A DNA stretch of 64,000 nucleotides from Saccharina japonica (taxonomy: Eukaryota; Sar; Phaeophyceae; Laminariales; Laminariaceae), in assembly GCA_008828725.1 (NCBI GenBank), contig MEHQ01001899.1, positions 938,353 to 1,002,352 on the forward strand. The letters run 5' to 3'. Made by a program: the position numbers and the translations under genes. The notes below the pieces were generated by a model. It was not told the DNA's origin, did no database searches, and saw nothing but the letters and a program-made list of their open reading frames with translations. Shown here piece after piece: positions 19,794-30,764 of this stretch. The first letter of the stretch is position 1. Each line of letters starts with the position of its first letter.

Positions 19794-20574
19794 CAATAAC
19801 AGCAGTTCTCATACTCGTAACTCGCAAGTAAATACGCTGTCTAAACATACAGAGTGTAACAGGGAGGATACGCTCTTGGGGTAGACTAGATAACTGTTTT
19901 TTTTTATCTAACTTCGGGTACTGATTTTTTTGGGCCCCCCGTAACCCAGCTACGCACAGGGGCGTGAGTTGACCGGAGTTCTCGGCTATAATAGTTGTCA
20001 GTAGTTGCCAGCTAACCAACTGACTTAGTTGGCTACGAAGCCGGCCGGTGTTTTTCGGCTTCCTTATGCGTACAAAATACTAGTATCATACATACGAACA
20101 TCACGATTGTTTAAAAAAGAAATGCCGACGGCTTCAGCCACTGCCATCGGCACCGGCACCCCGTGGATGAGCGATGGATTCTATAGATGCGCCGTGAGTT
20201 GCACGCAGTATGATAGACCTCTCATCTCTCGAGGGGTGGACAAAGGGTGATAGTGGATCTTTAAAATGGGGGTGTTGTCTTGGTAGTAGTATTTTGACCC
20301 TCAGATCGAACCCTAACCCTAACCCGAACCCTATGCCAGTGGTCAGTGCTTGCTTGGCCAATCAGAGTGCCTAATTAGCTACCTTAGGAAGATCCACTAA
20401 CAGTGTTTGTCCACTACTGCATCTCTCTCACTCTCTGAGCGAGTGGGTTTACGCCAGGAAACGCGCACTCCGTACGTAGCGAGCAAGCCTTCCATAAATC
20501 AGGAAAAACAATTATTAGTTGAGTAGTTGGTTGATACCGCCACAACTAACAAAAACGCCCAACGTATAGTCAAC
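19794..20574. other. Unassigned region with telomere-like tract
   Basis: GAACCCTAACCCTAACCCGA lies at 20309-20328 and a GGCCAATCAGAG word at 20354. No gene supported. Confidence 0.4.
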
Positions 20575-20935
20575 GAACACACTACTACGTATGTAGTACG
20601 ACGCGTCCTATATATGTGCAGGAGCATCCTGCAATTGCCTTTGTGCAGGATGCCGGTTTTAATGGGTGATGAGGCTGGTCTTTTGGGCCGCATGTTTTTT
20701 TTTTTGGGGAAAAACGCCATCAAAACACCCGGCGGAGCCGCGTGACTGCCCCTGCCGACCTCGTGCCCCCCAAAGGGTTGGGCTTCGGGTTCGGGTTAGG
20801 GTTAGGGGTGTGTCTGGGGTTGGCTTGGTCTGGGTCGACGGGCGAGGTAGAAATTGACCACACACAGCCTACTGCACATTTTTTTTTGCAGGGTGCTCCT
20901 GCACATAATAGCGCACGCCCACGTAGTACGTAGGT
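20575..20935. mobile_element. Inverted-repeat element with telomere-like core
   Basis: Ends TATGTGCAGGAGCATCCTGC and the inverse of GCAGGGTGCTCCTGCACATA pair, with weaker pairing ~35 bp further out. The core has TTCGGGTTAGGGTTAGGGGT followed by GGTTGGCTTGGTCTGGGTCG. The element at 35230-35540 has the same core and a similar end. No ORF supported. Confidence 0.65.
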
Positions 20936-21194
20936 GACAACTTTTAGTCAACACACAGCTTTGAACTACGCGTTCGGTCCTGCGAGGAGGTTGCCGATTT
21001 CAGCAACACGAAAAGGTGAATCATGTGTTGGGACCGGACGGACACACTTCGACTTTTCCGTACAGCACAACAGGGAGAACGTAGTGGGAGTATCATAATT
21101 TATTGCGTGGGAGATATTCAAATCTTGGTAAGAGTTTCCCGGAATTTTGGTGCGGAAAGAATGCCCTGCCCGGGGGTGTGTGATTTAGGGGATG
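20936..21194. other. Unassigned spacer
   Basis: Nothing I can support. Confidence 0.3.
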
Positions 21195-21400
21195 GACACT
21201 TTCCATCACCGGGGTTTCCAGGCGTGAAATATCGGGTACGAGGTACAGTACCCAGCTATCAGCTACCCGAGGCTCAAATACCCCGCCGGGTATGAAGTGC
21301 TACTCGTACCGTGACGGGTGTTGGCAGGCCGGTTAATACCGTACTCGCGAATACCCGGGCTCGGTATTGGGCAAAAGGGCTAAAAGGGCAACACCACCTC
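21195..21400 (-). repeat. GGGTACCCG-rich repeat
   Basis: Inverted partner of 19390-19660: the reverse complement carries TTTTGCCCAATACCGAGCC and GTACCCGATATTTCACG. Confidence 0.45.
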
Positions 21401-21424
21401 AATACCTCTGACTGGGAGTACCGC

Positions 21425-21680
21425 CAGTAAATTGCCAGTATACCGGTACTGGACTGCCAGTATATTGTCAGTTTACTTGACAGTACTTTCTGCCAGTATA
21501 CTCGGCAGCACTTTCTGCCAGTATACTTGAAAACCCTTTCTGCCAGTATACTTGACAGATATACTACCGGTATACTTGACAGCTTGACAGTACTTTCTGT
21601 CAGTATACTTTGAAAGTGCTGCCAGAATAATCGACAGCACCGCCAGTATATTTGACAGCAGTACTGCCAGTGTACGAGTT
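21425..21680 (+). repeat. Tandem repeat of TTTCTGCCAGTATACTTGAC
   Basis: About nine degenerate units of 20-35 bp based on CTGCCAGTATACTTGACAG. It can produce - strand frames rich in YWQ, which I take as repeat artefacts. Confidence 0.75.
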
Positions 21681-21906
21681 CGTGAGTACTTTTTCTCGTG
21701 TATGATGTGTACCATTGCGTTGCACCTGTACTACTACTGATGTACTGCTGTACACCGGACGATATGTAGACACGCACCAAGGGAAGGAAAATCAACAAAT
21801 GCATGTTGCTTGCGCACGCTCAAAGAGCAGCAAGCAGCAACAGCACCACCACTACGTACGTACTCGTGGTGACGTTTGGCCTCGTGCAGATACACAGAGA
21901 GCAACA

Positions 21907-21964
<58 letters not shown>

Positions 21965-22560
21965 TGACCTCTGACCTCGTATAAACATACAGCAGGCAGA
22001 GAGGAACGGCAGCAGCAGCAGCAGCCGCGGCGGCCTATTTGACCTCGTGACAAGTAGACACAGAATAGTGAAACAGCAAGTCAGTAACGCACTACAGCAG
22101 TACCTGGTATTAACTACTTGACTCATATAGGCCCGCTTAGGGCATGTACCGGTAGGGTATAACGTACAGATATGTAGGCAGAGACAAGCAACAACAGCAG
22201 TACATGCTGATCTTTTTGAGTATCGATACGTAAACACGAGAGCAGCAGCCGCAGCAGTAGCAGCAGCCCGACTGTTATGTAACCTCGTTCTACTCGTTAC
22301 AGAGTGTATACGTAGCCAAACAGCTACTCGTACGTACACAGTAGTAGCAGCTGCAGTGTCACTTTGGGCGGCGTATAAGCAAGCGCAGCGTACCGCAGCA
22401 GCAGCAGCAGCGCCAGCACCAGCACCAGCCTCAGCTACAGCAAGATACGAGTGAAACGTGTATGATAGTGCGCAGACTGCTGCTGTGTACCTGGTACGTC
22501 GTAGTCGAGAGTACCAGAGCTGCACAGCAGCTGAATATGGCTGGAACGCAGAAGGGGACT
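21681..22560. repeat. CAG-rich region
   Basis: Pure (CAG)n at about 21913-21962, with shorter CAG/GCA runs at 22005-22026, 22240-22268 and 22398-22415. The 276-residue - frame across it is Cys/Leu/Ala homopolymer and not credible as a protein. Confidence 0.75.
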
Positions 22561-23880
22561 TCAAGTGAGATTATATACCAGCACGTACGTTGCATTTGCA
22601 TGGGACATCACCATCCTCATCATCATCCCCACCACCCCTACCACCAGCACCATCATCCTCTTTAGAGAGGGATGCTCATAGAGATGATGCTTCCTTTTCC
22701 AAAAGCCAAACCTTCCAGAAACCAGAAAAGCTGGAGACACCAGAGAAAACGACACAAAAACCAACAACAAAAACAGACAGAAAAATCCAAAATCCGCACT
22801 AAAAACAAGACACAAAACAAGAAAACACAAGAAAAAGTCAAAATTAAAAAAAAACGGCAAAACAATACGTAAAAAAAGCGAAAAACATGAGGAGATAGGT
22901 ACCATTTTGTCTAGGAATATAAGGACTAAAGTGTATTTACTTTTAGTACAACAATGGTGTTTATATTTTCGGACAGTACGGTAGACTGGTCAGCTGATAC
23001 TACTGGTGCTCAGAAACTGCCCACTCGTCGTTCAAGCAGCGGGCAGGAAGCACCACACACCACGGCGGCGCAGGGCAGGGCATGCAGAGAGGAAGAGAAC
23101 ACCGAGAGATCCCTGAGCGTGCTCCGAACGTCCACTCCCCTCAAGCCCAAGCCCAACCGCAAGCGCACTTTGCTAGTGGCAGGCACACAGCAGGCCTTGC
23201 GTGTGCGCATAACATGTCACCATCATCTGATGCCCGCACAATGCGCAATCGTATGTACGAACGCGATGGTGGTCGTTTGTTTCTGTTTTAAAATTGGGGA
23301 CCTGGTGCCTGGTGATGATCCTGGGGCAGAGAGGGCAGAGAGAAGGGCGGGGGGTCGTGATCCAGTGGGTGGGCTGGGCTACACCCTGCTACCACGCGCA
23401 TCGGAAATGATGTGTGGGTGGTGGGCAGTCAGCGCTGCGCTCACCTGCTTGCGGCTGGAGGATAGCTGCGCCGACATCCTTGCTTCCTTCTTGCTGCCTT
23501 GCACTGCCTGCTGCTCCGTTTCTTCTTGCCCGCTGTTGTTGTGTGGTTTTTTGTGAGGGAAACGACAATCTCAAAAATCTCAATCGCCGAGTTTTGTAGC
23601 TGTCCCCTTGATAAAAACGCCACAAAGAAAACTATACCTCCGAAAAAAACGTTCACATGGAGTTTACACCAAAATTGGTGGCGTTTCTTAAATTTGACTC
23701 ATATTCGAGTGCAGCTTGTCTCCGGTCTCTGCCAACGCTTTGCCACGCCAGCACCGACGCACGGCAGGTGATCACCCCACGTTTCTTCGGGGGGCATGGG
23801 CGAGTAGGTCTGTTACTCCTTGGGCGAGGTGTTTCGCGCTCCGTGAAAAAGAGCTCTCCCTTGTGGGCAAAACAACTATA
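22561..23880. other. Unassigned region, weak frame at 22954-23556
   Basis: An A-rich stretch at 22740-22880 yields Lys-rich frames. The + frame 22954-23556 (200 residues) has no domain, turns hydrophobic and Cys-rich at its end, and has no homologue that I recognise. A short TCATCATCATCCCC simple repeat sits at 22616. Confidence 0.35.
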
Positions 23881-23900
23881 CATATACGTGCAGTACGCAC

Positions 23901-24010
23901 AGCTGCAGCAGCAGCAGCAGCAGCAGCAACAGGGGGGGGGGGGGGGGGGGGGGGGGAGGGGGGGGGGGGGGCGGAGGAGGAGGAAGGGGGGAAGGGGAGG
24001 AGCAATCCCA
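23901..24010. repeat. (CAG)n followed by poly-G and GGA tracts
   Basis: (CAG)n at about 23900-23927, then ~60 bases of almost pure G. Length is likely unreliable in the assembly. Confidence 0.85.
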
Positions 24011-24462
24011 CTGCTGCTGCTGCTGCTGTTACGAGCGTTGGTGACTGTGTTGTGGTTTCAAGGTAAGCGGTACTCCTTGGCTTGTACGAATACCTATGAT
24101 ATACACTGAGGCATACGTACCTGTGGTACGCATTGAGGTACATACTCAGCTCATCATGCATGCCTGGGATTGGCCACCCTCTTCGTTGCCTGCGCAATCT
24201 CACGCGCAGTCTCACACCGACCGAAATCGAGAGTCGGCCACAGCAAACCGAGGGTCCGCCGCCGCCGCCGCCGTCAGCAAAACCTTTTTTGCGAATACCT
24301 ACGAATGCAGATGATATTATGTCAGTTTTGGAAATCAAATCTCCTCTGCTCTCTGTACTGCTGCACAGGACACCTACCGTAAGTGAGAATGCGAACATGA
24401 TATTTTTATATGTACGAGTACTCGTACTACATACGAGTACAATAGTACGACTACTATTAATA

Positions 24463-25064
24463 GACACCTTTCAAACTCGGCATTCACGCATTATCTGAAT
24501 TTGTGGATTTTGAAATCGAATATTTTTTTTGAACACGAAGAACCCGATTTGAAAAGTTGTTTCAAAGTCATTCATCATAGGTAAAGTGTTTGGTCGTTAT
24601 CCAAGTAAAATTCCTTCCATGTATATAACCAGGTATTCATAAAGCCGTCCCAGGTATGATACCTGGTATGTGAGAACAGCCGCACAGCAGCAGCACAGCT
24701 GACTCGGCACAGCAGCAGCAGCAGCTCAGCAGCAGAGCAGCAGCAGCACAGCAGAGTAGCAGCAGCAGCGCCGCCGACGTCGGCGCGGCGGCGGCGGCGG
24801 CGGAGGCGGCGGCTGCACAGCCAAATTGTTTTCACAGCTGTTGTGGAAGCAGCATCAGCAGCAGCAGCAGCAGAAGAAGCAGAAGCAGATAGGCTAGAGG
24901 CCATAAAACCAAAAGCAAATAAATGGTAAACTGCTACTCGTATACGAAGTACGTACACATACGTGTTTAGGCCTCCCTTATATAGCTGCTCCTGCTGTTT
25001 CTGTGCCGCAGCCGCACGAACCGCCACCTCCGCCACCGCCGCCCCCGCCACCGCCGCTGCTGCC

Positions 25065-25097
<33 letters not shown>

Positions 25098-25837
25098 GTG
25101 GTGGTGGTGCTGCTGCACTTGACTGGCCTCCGCGTGTGTCTATCCACAAAACGCAAAACCCAAAACAGAGTCTGTTGCCAGTTCTGCTCCGTGATACATC
25201 GCGGATCATGTTCCACGTACGAGATGCATCGACTATTGACGAGAGAAGCCACAGCAGCACACCAAATGCACCAGCAGCAGTGTTGGTGGCAGTGGCGTCG
25301 CGGCAGCGGCGGCGCCCCCCTCCCGTTGGAGAGTCGGGTTGTCAATTCGTGTCTGCAGAGCTTGTTCCACAATAAATACTGTATCCAGCAGCAGCAGCAG
25401 ATTTATTTATTTTCACAGCGGCAGCAGCAGCAGCAGCAGCAGCAGCAGCTGCTGCTGCTGCTGTGTTGGCCGCGGTCGTCGGAGGGAGGAGGCGGACCCT
25501 TCTCTCAGCGACTAGAAGACCGTGCCGAGTGAGCCCTCGCGTCTATCGCACTGCCTCCTCGAACATTCGACCCGCGCTGGGTGCCTGGTTGTCAACTCCA
25601 CGGATCGATTTGAAACACTCCAATTGACAAAAATAATCACCTAAATTCTACGTACGTGAGGGCCGGTTTTGCCCTTCACCTAGAAAAAGCGTGAATGGCT
25701 CTTCCCCAAAGATCCACGGAGAACAAAATGCATGAATTCCAAAAAAAAATGAAAATTGTTTCAAAGTCGTTCACGCATGTTTTTGCGAATTATTTTTCAA
25801 AAGTACTATCGTATGAATGCCGAGTTTGAAAGGTGTC
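24463..25837. mobile_element. 1.4-kb segment bounded by 25-bp inverted repeat and TA, filled with CAG/CTG
   Basis: The left end GACACCTTTCAAACTCGGCA and its inverse at the right (to 25837) match over ~25 bp and are flanked by TA on each side. A second shared word, GTTTCAAAG, lies ~100 bp inside each end. The interior is largely (CAG)n, (GCC)n and (CTG)n in both orientations, at 24690-24870, 25040-25110 and 25388-25465. The long Ala-rich - frame is not credible. It may be a non-autonomous TA-target element, but no transposase supports this. Confidence 0.5.
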
Positions 25838-26067
25838 TACTACGAGCACTACTCGTAACCTGTCGCTAGGAACTCGCGCGCAGCAGGATAGCAGGATACT
25901 CGCTCGTCACTCGTCACTGCCTTCGTCAACTTGCGTGCGTTGGGTGCGTTGGCGAAACACGAAACACGAACAAACCAACAAACAAAATAAACGACGTATC
26001 AAACTTACCGGGTGCATGCAACAACTACAGCAGTACGTGCGTACGAGGTGTGTAGTGTATGCGTATA

Positions 26068-26372
26068 TATGTGTGTGTTCTTCAGATTAAACCTTCCTTT
26101 CTACCCGTCGACATCCAGCACACCCAGTGTCCGTGCCGATTCTTCATCCTAAAAAGGTACCAGTTCTGTGGTCACAAAACTACGACACAGAGATACTACA
26201 CTCAGTGCAGTAAGCAGAGCAGACAATGCAACGCCATATACGACAGGCAAGACCTACCCTGTTAGCAATCCAGGTGCATGCAAGAGAAAAAAAAAAGAAA
26301 AAAAAAAAAAGAGTAAATATACTGAAGCAAATCAACAATCAAGCAACCAAATAAAAAGCATGACACATATAT
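26068..26372 (+). repeat. R1 copy
   Basis: Matches the consensus from GTTCTTCAGATTAAACC to the A-rich tract and the following GAAGCAAATCAACAATCAAG. Confidence 0.85.
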
Positions 26373-26597
26373 AGAGCCCAGCGAGCCGTTCCCGTCGGAC
26401 ACACTATTGGGTGTGCACGAACCTCGGCGACGGCTGTCCTGCCACGTGGCGCCACTGTGTGCGCGGTAGGCCCGTTGTGCCCTCTGGGGCTGTGCTGATG
26501 CCATATACAACTATAAAAACTGCTGCTCTGCTGCTGCTGTTGCTGTGTGTGGGTGTTTTTTTTTGTACTTGACTTCACGCGTTCGAGGCCTCTTTAC
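26373..26597. other. Unassigned spacer
   Basis: GC-richer than its surroundings. A short CTGCTGCTGTTGCTG run lies at 26530. No gene. Confidence 0.3.
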
Positions 26598-26870
26598 CTC
26601 ACGCACGCTACGATAGAGATGCATCATGTTTTTTTTCCGGAGCTCCGCACTTAAGGGACGTCATACCTCACCGAAAAATGGTTTTTGGAGGAAAATGAAA
26701 GTGCTACCGGATGATAAATCTCAATGATCATGACGGAAGTACTTCTGAAACATATTTCGTCACAAGAATGAAAGTCCGACGAATTTGGGTTAAGGAGCCC
26801 GATCGTTCAGGAAACGATTCAGCCAAAAAGTGCTACCTCTATCGTAGCACGCGTCACCTGTGCCTTTTAG
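26598..26870. mobile_element. Possible inverted-repeat element
   Basis: ACGCACGCTACGATAGAG at the left pairs with CTCTATCGTAGCACGCGT at the right, ~245 bp apart. The pairing is short and decays quickly. Confidence 0.4.
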
Positions 26871-27403
26871 ACTCATCACCCACAGGAGGGGTTGATGCAG
26901 TTAGTTTTTGCCTTCTGAGGCGATATTTTGTCACTGGAACTGGTTGAGCGTCTCATTGGCCATTCTTATCGAGCATTTTTTTTTCCACCAGAATAAACGT
27001 TTTTTCCAAGAAAAACGGGAGAAACAGGAAAAACAGGAAAGATTTCTAAAGTTTGGAAATTCTTCATCAGAGGGCAAACATGTTTCGAAGGAATCGCATT
27101 CCAATATTTGGGGAAAACAAAATGGAAAAAATGTGAATACAGAAACACGCGCGAAACAAATACTGGAGATTTTGGAAATTCGTGGCTCTGATAAGAATGG
27201 CCCTCATCTAAAGTTAACTACAGCAGTACCAGTTAGAATGAAATTTTGGCTCGTAGATTTTGTTTTTTTTTTACTAAAAACTCCTATCCTACAACTGTTG
27301 GTCGGGGTTGTGCGCGAAAGAAAACCCTTCGAAGGCATGTTTCGTCGGTGAAACATTGAGCTGCTCATGCAAGGAGAACTCAGAAAATATGCCGCCACCC
27401 CTG
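26871..27403. other. Unassigned region
   Basis: The 147-residue + frame at 26908-27351 has no domain and is A-rich. GGCCATTCTTATCGAGC and its near inverse (26959, 27184) may mark a small hairpin element. Confidence 0.35.
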
Positions 27404-27496
27404 TTATCCCATTCAGAACTGAAAAAACGTATCCCACACGATTTCCATGTACGTAGTCTGTCCCCAACTTTTTGGGACCAGTTCTTAAGGGGTTGA
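27404..27496 (+). mobile_element. AACCC-type MITE copy
   Basis: CCCATTCAGAACTGAAAAAA at the left, GGACCAGTTCTTAAGGGGTT at the right. Confidence 0.75.
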
Positions 27497-27543
27497 GGGT
27501 GGCATTTGCTTTTTTCATTGGTGCAGTAAAACGAAGTCAGTTA

Positions 27544-27742
27544 GGGCCCATATTAACGAGTATAAAATAAATTCAATTTGGGAAAAATAAAATTCAAATT
27601 CGCTTTTCATTGGTCAACACACGCACCAGCACCCCCCAAGATCCTAATCTTTGGTGCTGGTGCGCGTGTTGACCAATGAAAAGCGGATTTGAATTTTAGT
27701 TTTTCCAAATTGAATTTATTTAATTTTCGTTAATATGGGCCC
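27544..27742. mobile_element. Harbinger-type MITE with TTA duplication
   Basis: A 199-bp near-perfect hairpin with ends GGGCCCATATTAACGA and CGTTAATATGGGCCC, flanked by TTA on both sides (27541-27543, 27743-27745). The arms share CATTGGTCAACACACG(C/A)ACC with the copy at 15019. Confidence 0.85.
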
Positions 27743-28045
27743 TTATATACGAGAGATGGCTTGCTTTTTCGCCATCGACTCATCCGACGGTAGATATTGT
27801 ACTTTTTTTTAGCCAAACCTTTCGAAGCAGTATGCCCGGTGGAGCTCCTACTACTGTAAGGTGAGCAAGGGCCGGCTACTGCTGCGGTGACACTCTGTCC
27901 CTACGATACGTACTGCTGTAGTACCAGGTATATCTGTTTTTAGGACTACATTATAGCGCATGGAAATAGTGGTCCGGTTTTGCGCGACTACAACTTCTTC
28001 GACCGATGTCGTGTTTCGGGTGGTGAAAAAAATCGAACTCTCCCT
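27743..28045. other. Unassigned spacer
   Basis: No supported feature. TACTGCTGTAGTACCAGGTA at 27911 is a compound of the short TA-bracketed words. Confidence 0.3.
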
Positions 28046-28205
28046 ATGCGAGGAACTCAAGGAAGAATAAGGCACCACCCCTAGAAGGTGGCCTTGGGGA
28101 ATATGTAGGTTTTTGTGTAGAGGAAAAATAAGGCACCACCCCTGTAAAGTGGCCTTGGGGAATATATAGGTTTTAGTATAGAGGAACAATAAGGCACCAA
28201 CCACC
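28046..28205 (+). repeat. 61-62-bp tandem repeat, 2.5 units
   Basis: ATAAGGCACCACCCC begins units at 28066, 28128 and 28189, each followed by GTGGCCTTGGGGAATAT and TAGGTTTT. Confidence 0.85.
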
Positions 28206-28539
28206 CCATCCAACTGCAGGAATGGTCCCTCTATTGTGCCGGTTGAGTAGCGTCCGTTGCCCGCTATAGCGCCGGTAAAATCGCTTGGCACAGTTTTCCG
28301 CTTCCATATATACGAACACCTATGTATTCCCCAATTCTGAGTAGCGCCGGTTTTGCCGCTACGTATGATTCCGGTTTTTCCCGCTGGCACATATACTGGC
28401 GCGCTATACAGGGACCACTACTGTACTACCAGGCAACTCGCAGCCCTACCGCTACGACTGCAGAGGGAGAAAAACATGAGGATGACAAAGTGACATCTAC
28501 AGGAACGGCCACTGGTGCTGTAGCATGGTAACCTTGTTC

Positions 28540-29659
28540 AGGACCCGAGAGGGGGGGCGTACTCATTTGTTGCTTGCCTTAGTCATTTGACCATTGACCA
28601 CGCATCCCTTTCGAGACGGAGCACCGTTCCTACTCCTAATAGAGACACCTCCAACACTTGGGCGCTCATTACGTTGTTTCCATATATTACAGAGAAACCT
28701 TTTGCTAATCTTATCCCCTTCCTGCTTCGCCGCCTGTGGCCACCATCTATCTCCTAAGATAGCGATCGTTTTCTCGCTACTATTTAGTGTACCAAACTGC
28801 TCCATGTCACACTCGTCTATTTTCCTCATCTCCTCCTCTAGCACATCCCTTTCCTCCTTGTACCTTTCACATTCTCCCACTATGTGAACTCTACTCTCTA
28901 TGGCTTTGCCACATGGGCACATCTGTGCCTCTACTTCCTCCTCCTCCCGGCTACTGGTATACCTCCTTCTTCTTTCTGGCAGGTCCAGGTCCCCTACACG
29001 AAATCGCAGTTTCAGCTTTTTCGCGAAGTCCATTGGGCCGTGCAGATACCTTTTCATTCCTATTCCTTCTCTCAACCCCCCGTACATCTCTAAGTGTTCT
29101 TCCCCTTCCACCTTCTTTCTCAGTGCTAGCCTTTCCCTTCTTTCTATCCTTTCTTTCACTTCTGTCTTGTATCCGCTAAATTTCTCTATGGCCAGCGTCT
29201 CTTTTTGGTTTCCTATTCACGAAATCGCAGTTTCAGCTTTTTCGCGAAGTCCATTGGGCCGTGCAGATACCTTTTCATTCCTATTCCTTCTCTCAACCCC
29301 CCGTACATCTCTAAGTGTTCTTCCCCTTCCACCTTCTTTCTCAGTGCTAGCCTTTCCCTTCTTTCTATCCTTTCTTTCACTTCTGTCTTGTATCCGCTAA
29401 ATTTCTCTATGGCCAGCGTCTCTTTTTGGTTTCCTATTCACGAAATCGCAGTTTCAGCTTTTTCGCGAAGTCCATTGGGCCGTGCAGATACCTTTTCATT
29501 CCTATTCCTTCTCTCAACCCCCCGTACATCTCTAAGTGTTCTTCCCCTTCCACCTTCTTTCTCAGTGCTAGCCTTTCCCTTCTTTCTATCCTTTCTTTCA
29601 CTTCTGTCTTGTATCCGCTAAATTTCTCTATGGCCAGCGTCTCTTTTTGGTTTCCTATT
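28540..29659 (-). pseudogene. LINE 3' part with 221-bp triplication
   Basis: Read on -, the intact frame at 28563-29159 holds the LINE C-terminus: Lys/Arg/Glu-rich linker, CPCG...H...C knuckle without the 7-base deletion of the 10515 copy, GDRWWPQ and a stop, then the 3' UTR. A 221-bp coding segment is present three times head to tail (28997-29217, 29218-29438, 29439-29659) and looks identical. Because 221 is not a multiple of three, each junction changes the frame. No reverse transcriptase palm is present. The 5' side is fused to a SINE-A head at 29660. Confidence 0.88.
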
Positions 29660-29878
29660 TTTTTATCGCGCAGAGGGTTCAGCCTTCCCAACGCTCGTCG
29701 ACTTTCATCGAATTTTGCTAACTCACGCTCTCGCGCTTTCTGCTAGTCAATATATTTTTTTGCGAGAAAAAGTGCCCAAGAGCATGCACTCGGCGGGGCT
29801 CGACCTCGCTTTCTTGACGCTTACAGGCTTCGTGGTTACCTGCTAGCCCACCGCGGCGGCCGGCTATCACAGTAGGAC
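29660..29878 (-). repeat. SINE-A head fused to the LINE fragment
   Basis: On - this reads CCGCGGTGGGCTAGCAGGTA (box A region) and a decayed box B, then the SINE-A body through GAACCCTCTGCGCGATAAAA. It switches directly into LINE coding sequence at 29659. The missing SINE 3' half is replaced by LINE sequence in the same orientation. Confidence 0.75.
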
Positions 29879-30319
29879 TAAAAACAAAAGGAAAGGACAG
29901 GCTATAACCGAAGCTCATCAAAGGAACCCTCCAGGTAGCCGCAGCAGTTTGTGGCACGTGTACGTAGCACAGACAGGTTCTACCTACAGCAAGCAGTAGT
30001 CGGTCGGTACCTTGCAACTTGCAACCCTGTCTGCCGTCTCTTCCCTGCTTTCGCCAACCGCGGTTTCCCTACGAACCGTTGCTCCGGTATAGCAGCGAGA
30101 GCCTATGGGCCACTATGGTCATAGCCAGCGCTCCATTTTTTGGGGGGGATTCGTAGCCCATAGGCGAGAGCTCTTCGCCAAATCCTAAGGATGTGATAAC
30201 GGTAGCCCTGGTTGGCGTACAGTATCTACCAGATAATTATTCATTCTGCTATACGTACTGCGAAGGTCGTCAGGGAGACCAGTACTGCCTGTACTCCTGT
30301 ACTTGATTGAGTTATTTTC
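29879..30319. other. Unassigned spacer
   Basis: No supported gene. GCCTATGGGC and its inverse (30097, 30155) form a small hairpin. Confidence 0.3.
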
Positions 30320-30605
30320 ACGTTTATTTCTGCTACGAGTACGTACGTACTCATTTTTTTTTTCGTTGTTCTCTCTGGGTTGCTGGCGTGTGTAACTTGA
30401 CGCGAGTCGATGAGGAAAAGAAAGACAGGGCTTGAAGTATTCGCGCGATAAAAACGCAAGGCACGTATCATACCATATATCAGCAGTAGTGGGGGGAGGG
30501 GGGGAGGGGCTGCTACGCGACCCCGGATCTGAGTTACGGCTATAGTAGTTAAGTCACTAGGGAGGGAGGAGGAGAAATAAGTGCAAAGATAAAATAGATG
30601 GAATG
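30320..30605 (+). repeat. SINE-A copy, diverged, with insertions
   Basis: Body words GCGATAAAAACGCAAGGCAC and CCCCGGATCTGAGTTACGGC are kept. Where other copies read TTACGACTAGGGAGG, this one has a 17-base TA-bracketed insertion at 30543-30559. The head is not recognisable. Confidence 0.7.
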
Positions 30606-30764
30606 AGGAAACAAAGGAAAACGTACGAGTATACGAGTATGTATGTTGTTGTACGATGGATGGTATGGCGTTGCATGGCCTGTATTTTCTTTATGTAACA
30701 TACTACTGTCTGTATTCTTCACATGTATATAGGTTGTGACCACGTGTTTGTAATGTTATTAAAG

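Noticed and set aside
22954-23556. 200-residue + frame
   Set aside because: No domain, Cys-rich hydrophobic end and equally long frames on the opposite strand; not enough for a gene call.
21734-25532. Large Ala, Leu, Cys or Gln-rich frames
   Set aside because: Translations of CAG/CTG and GCC runs, open on several frames at once.
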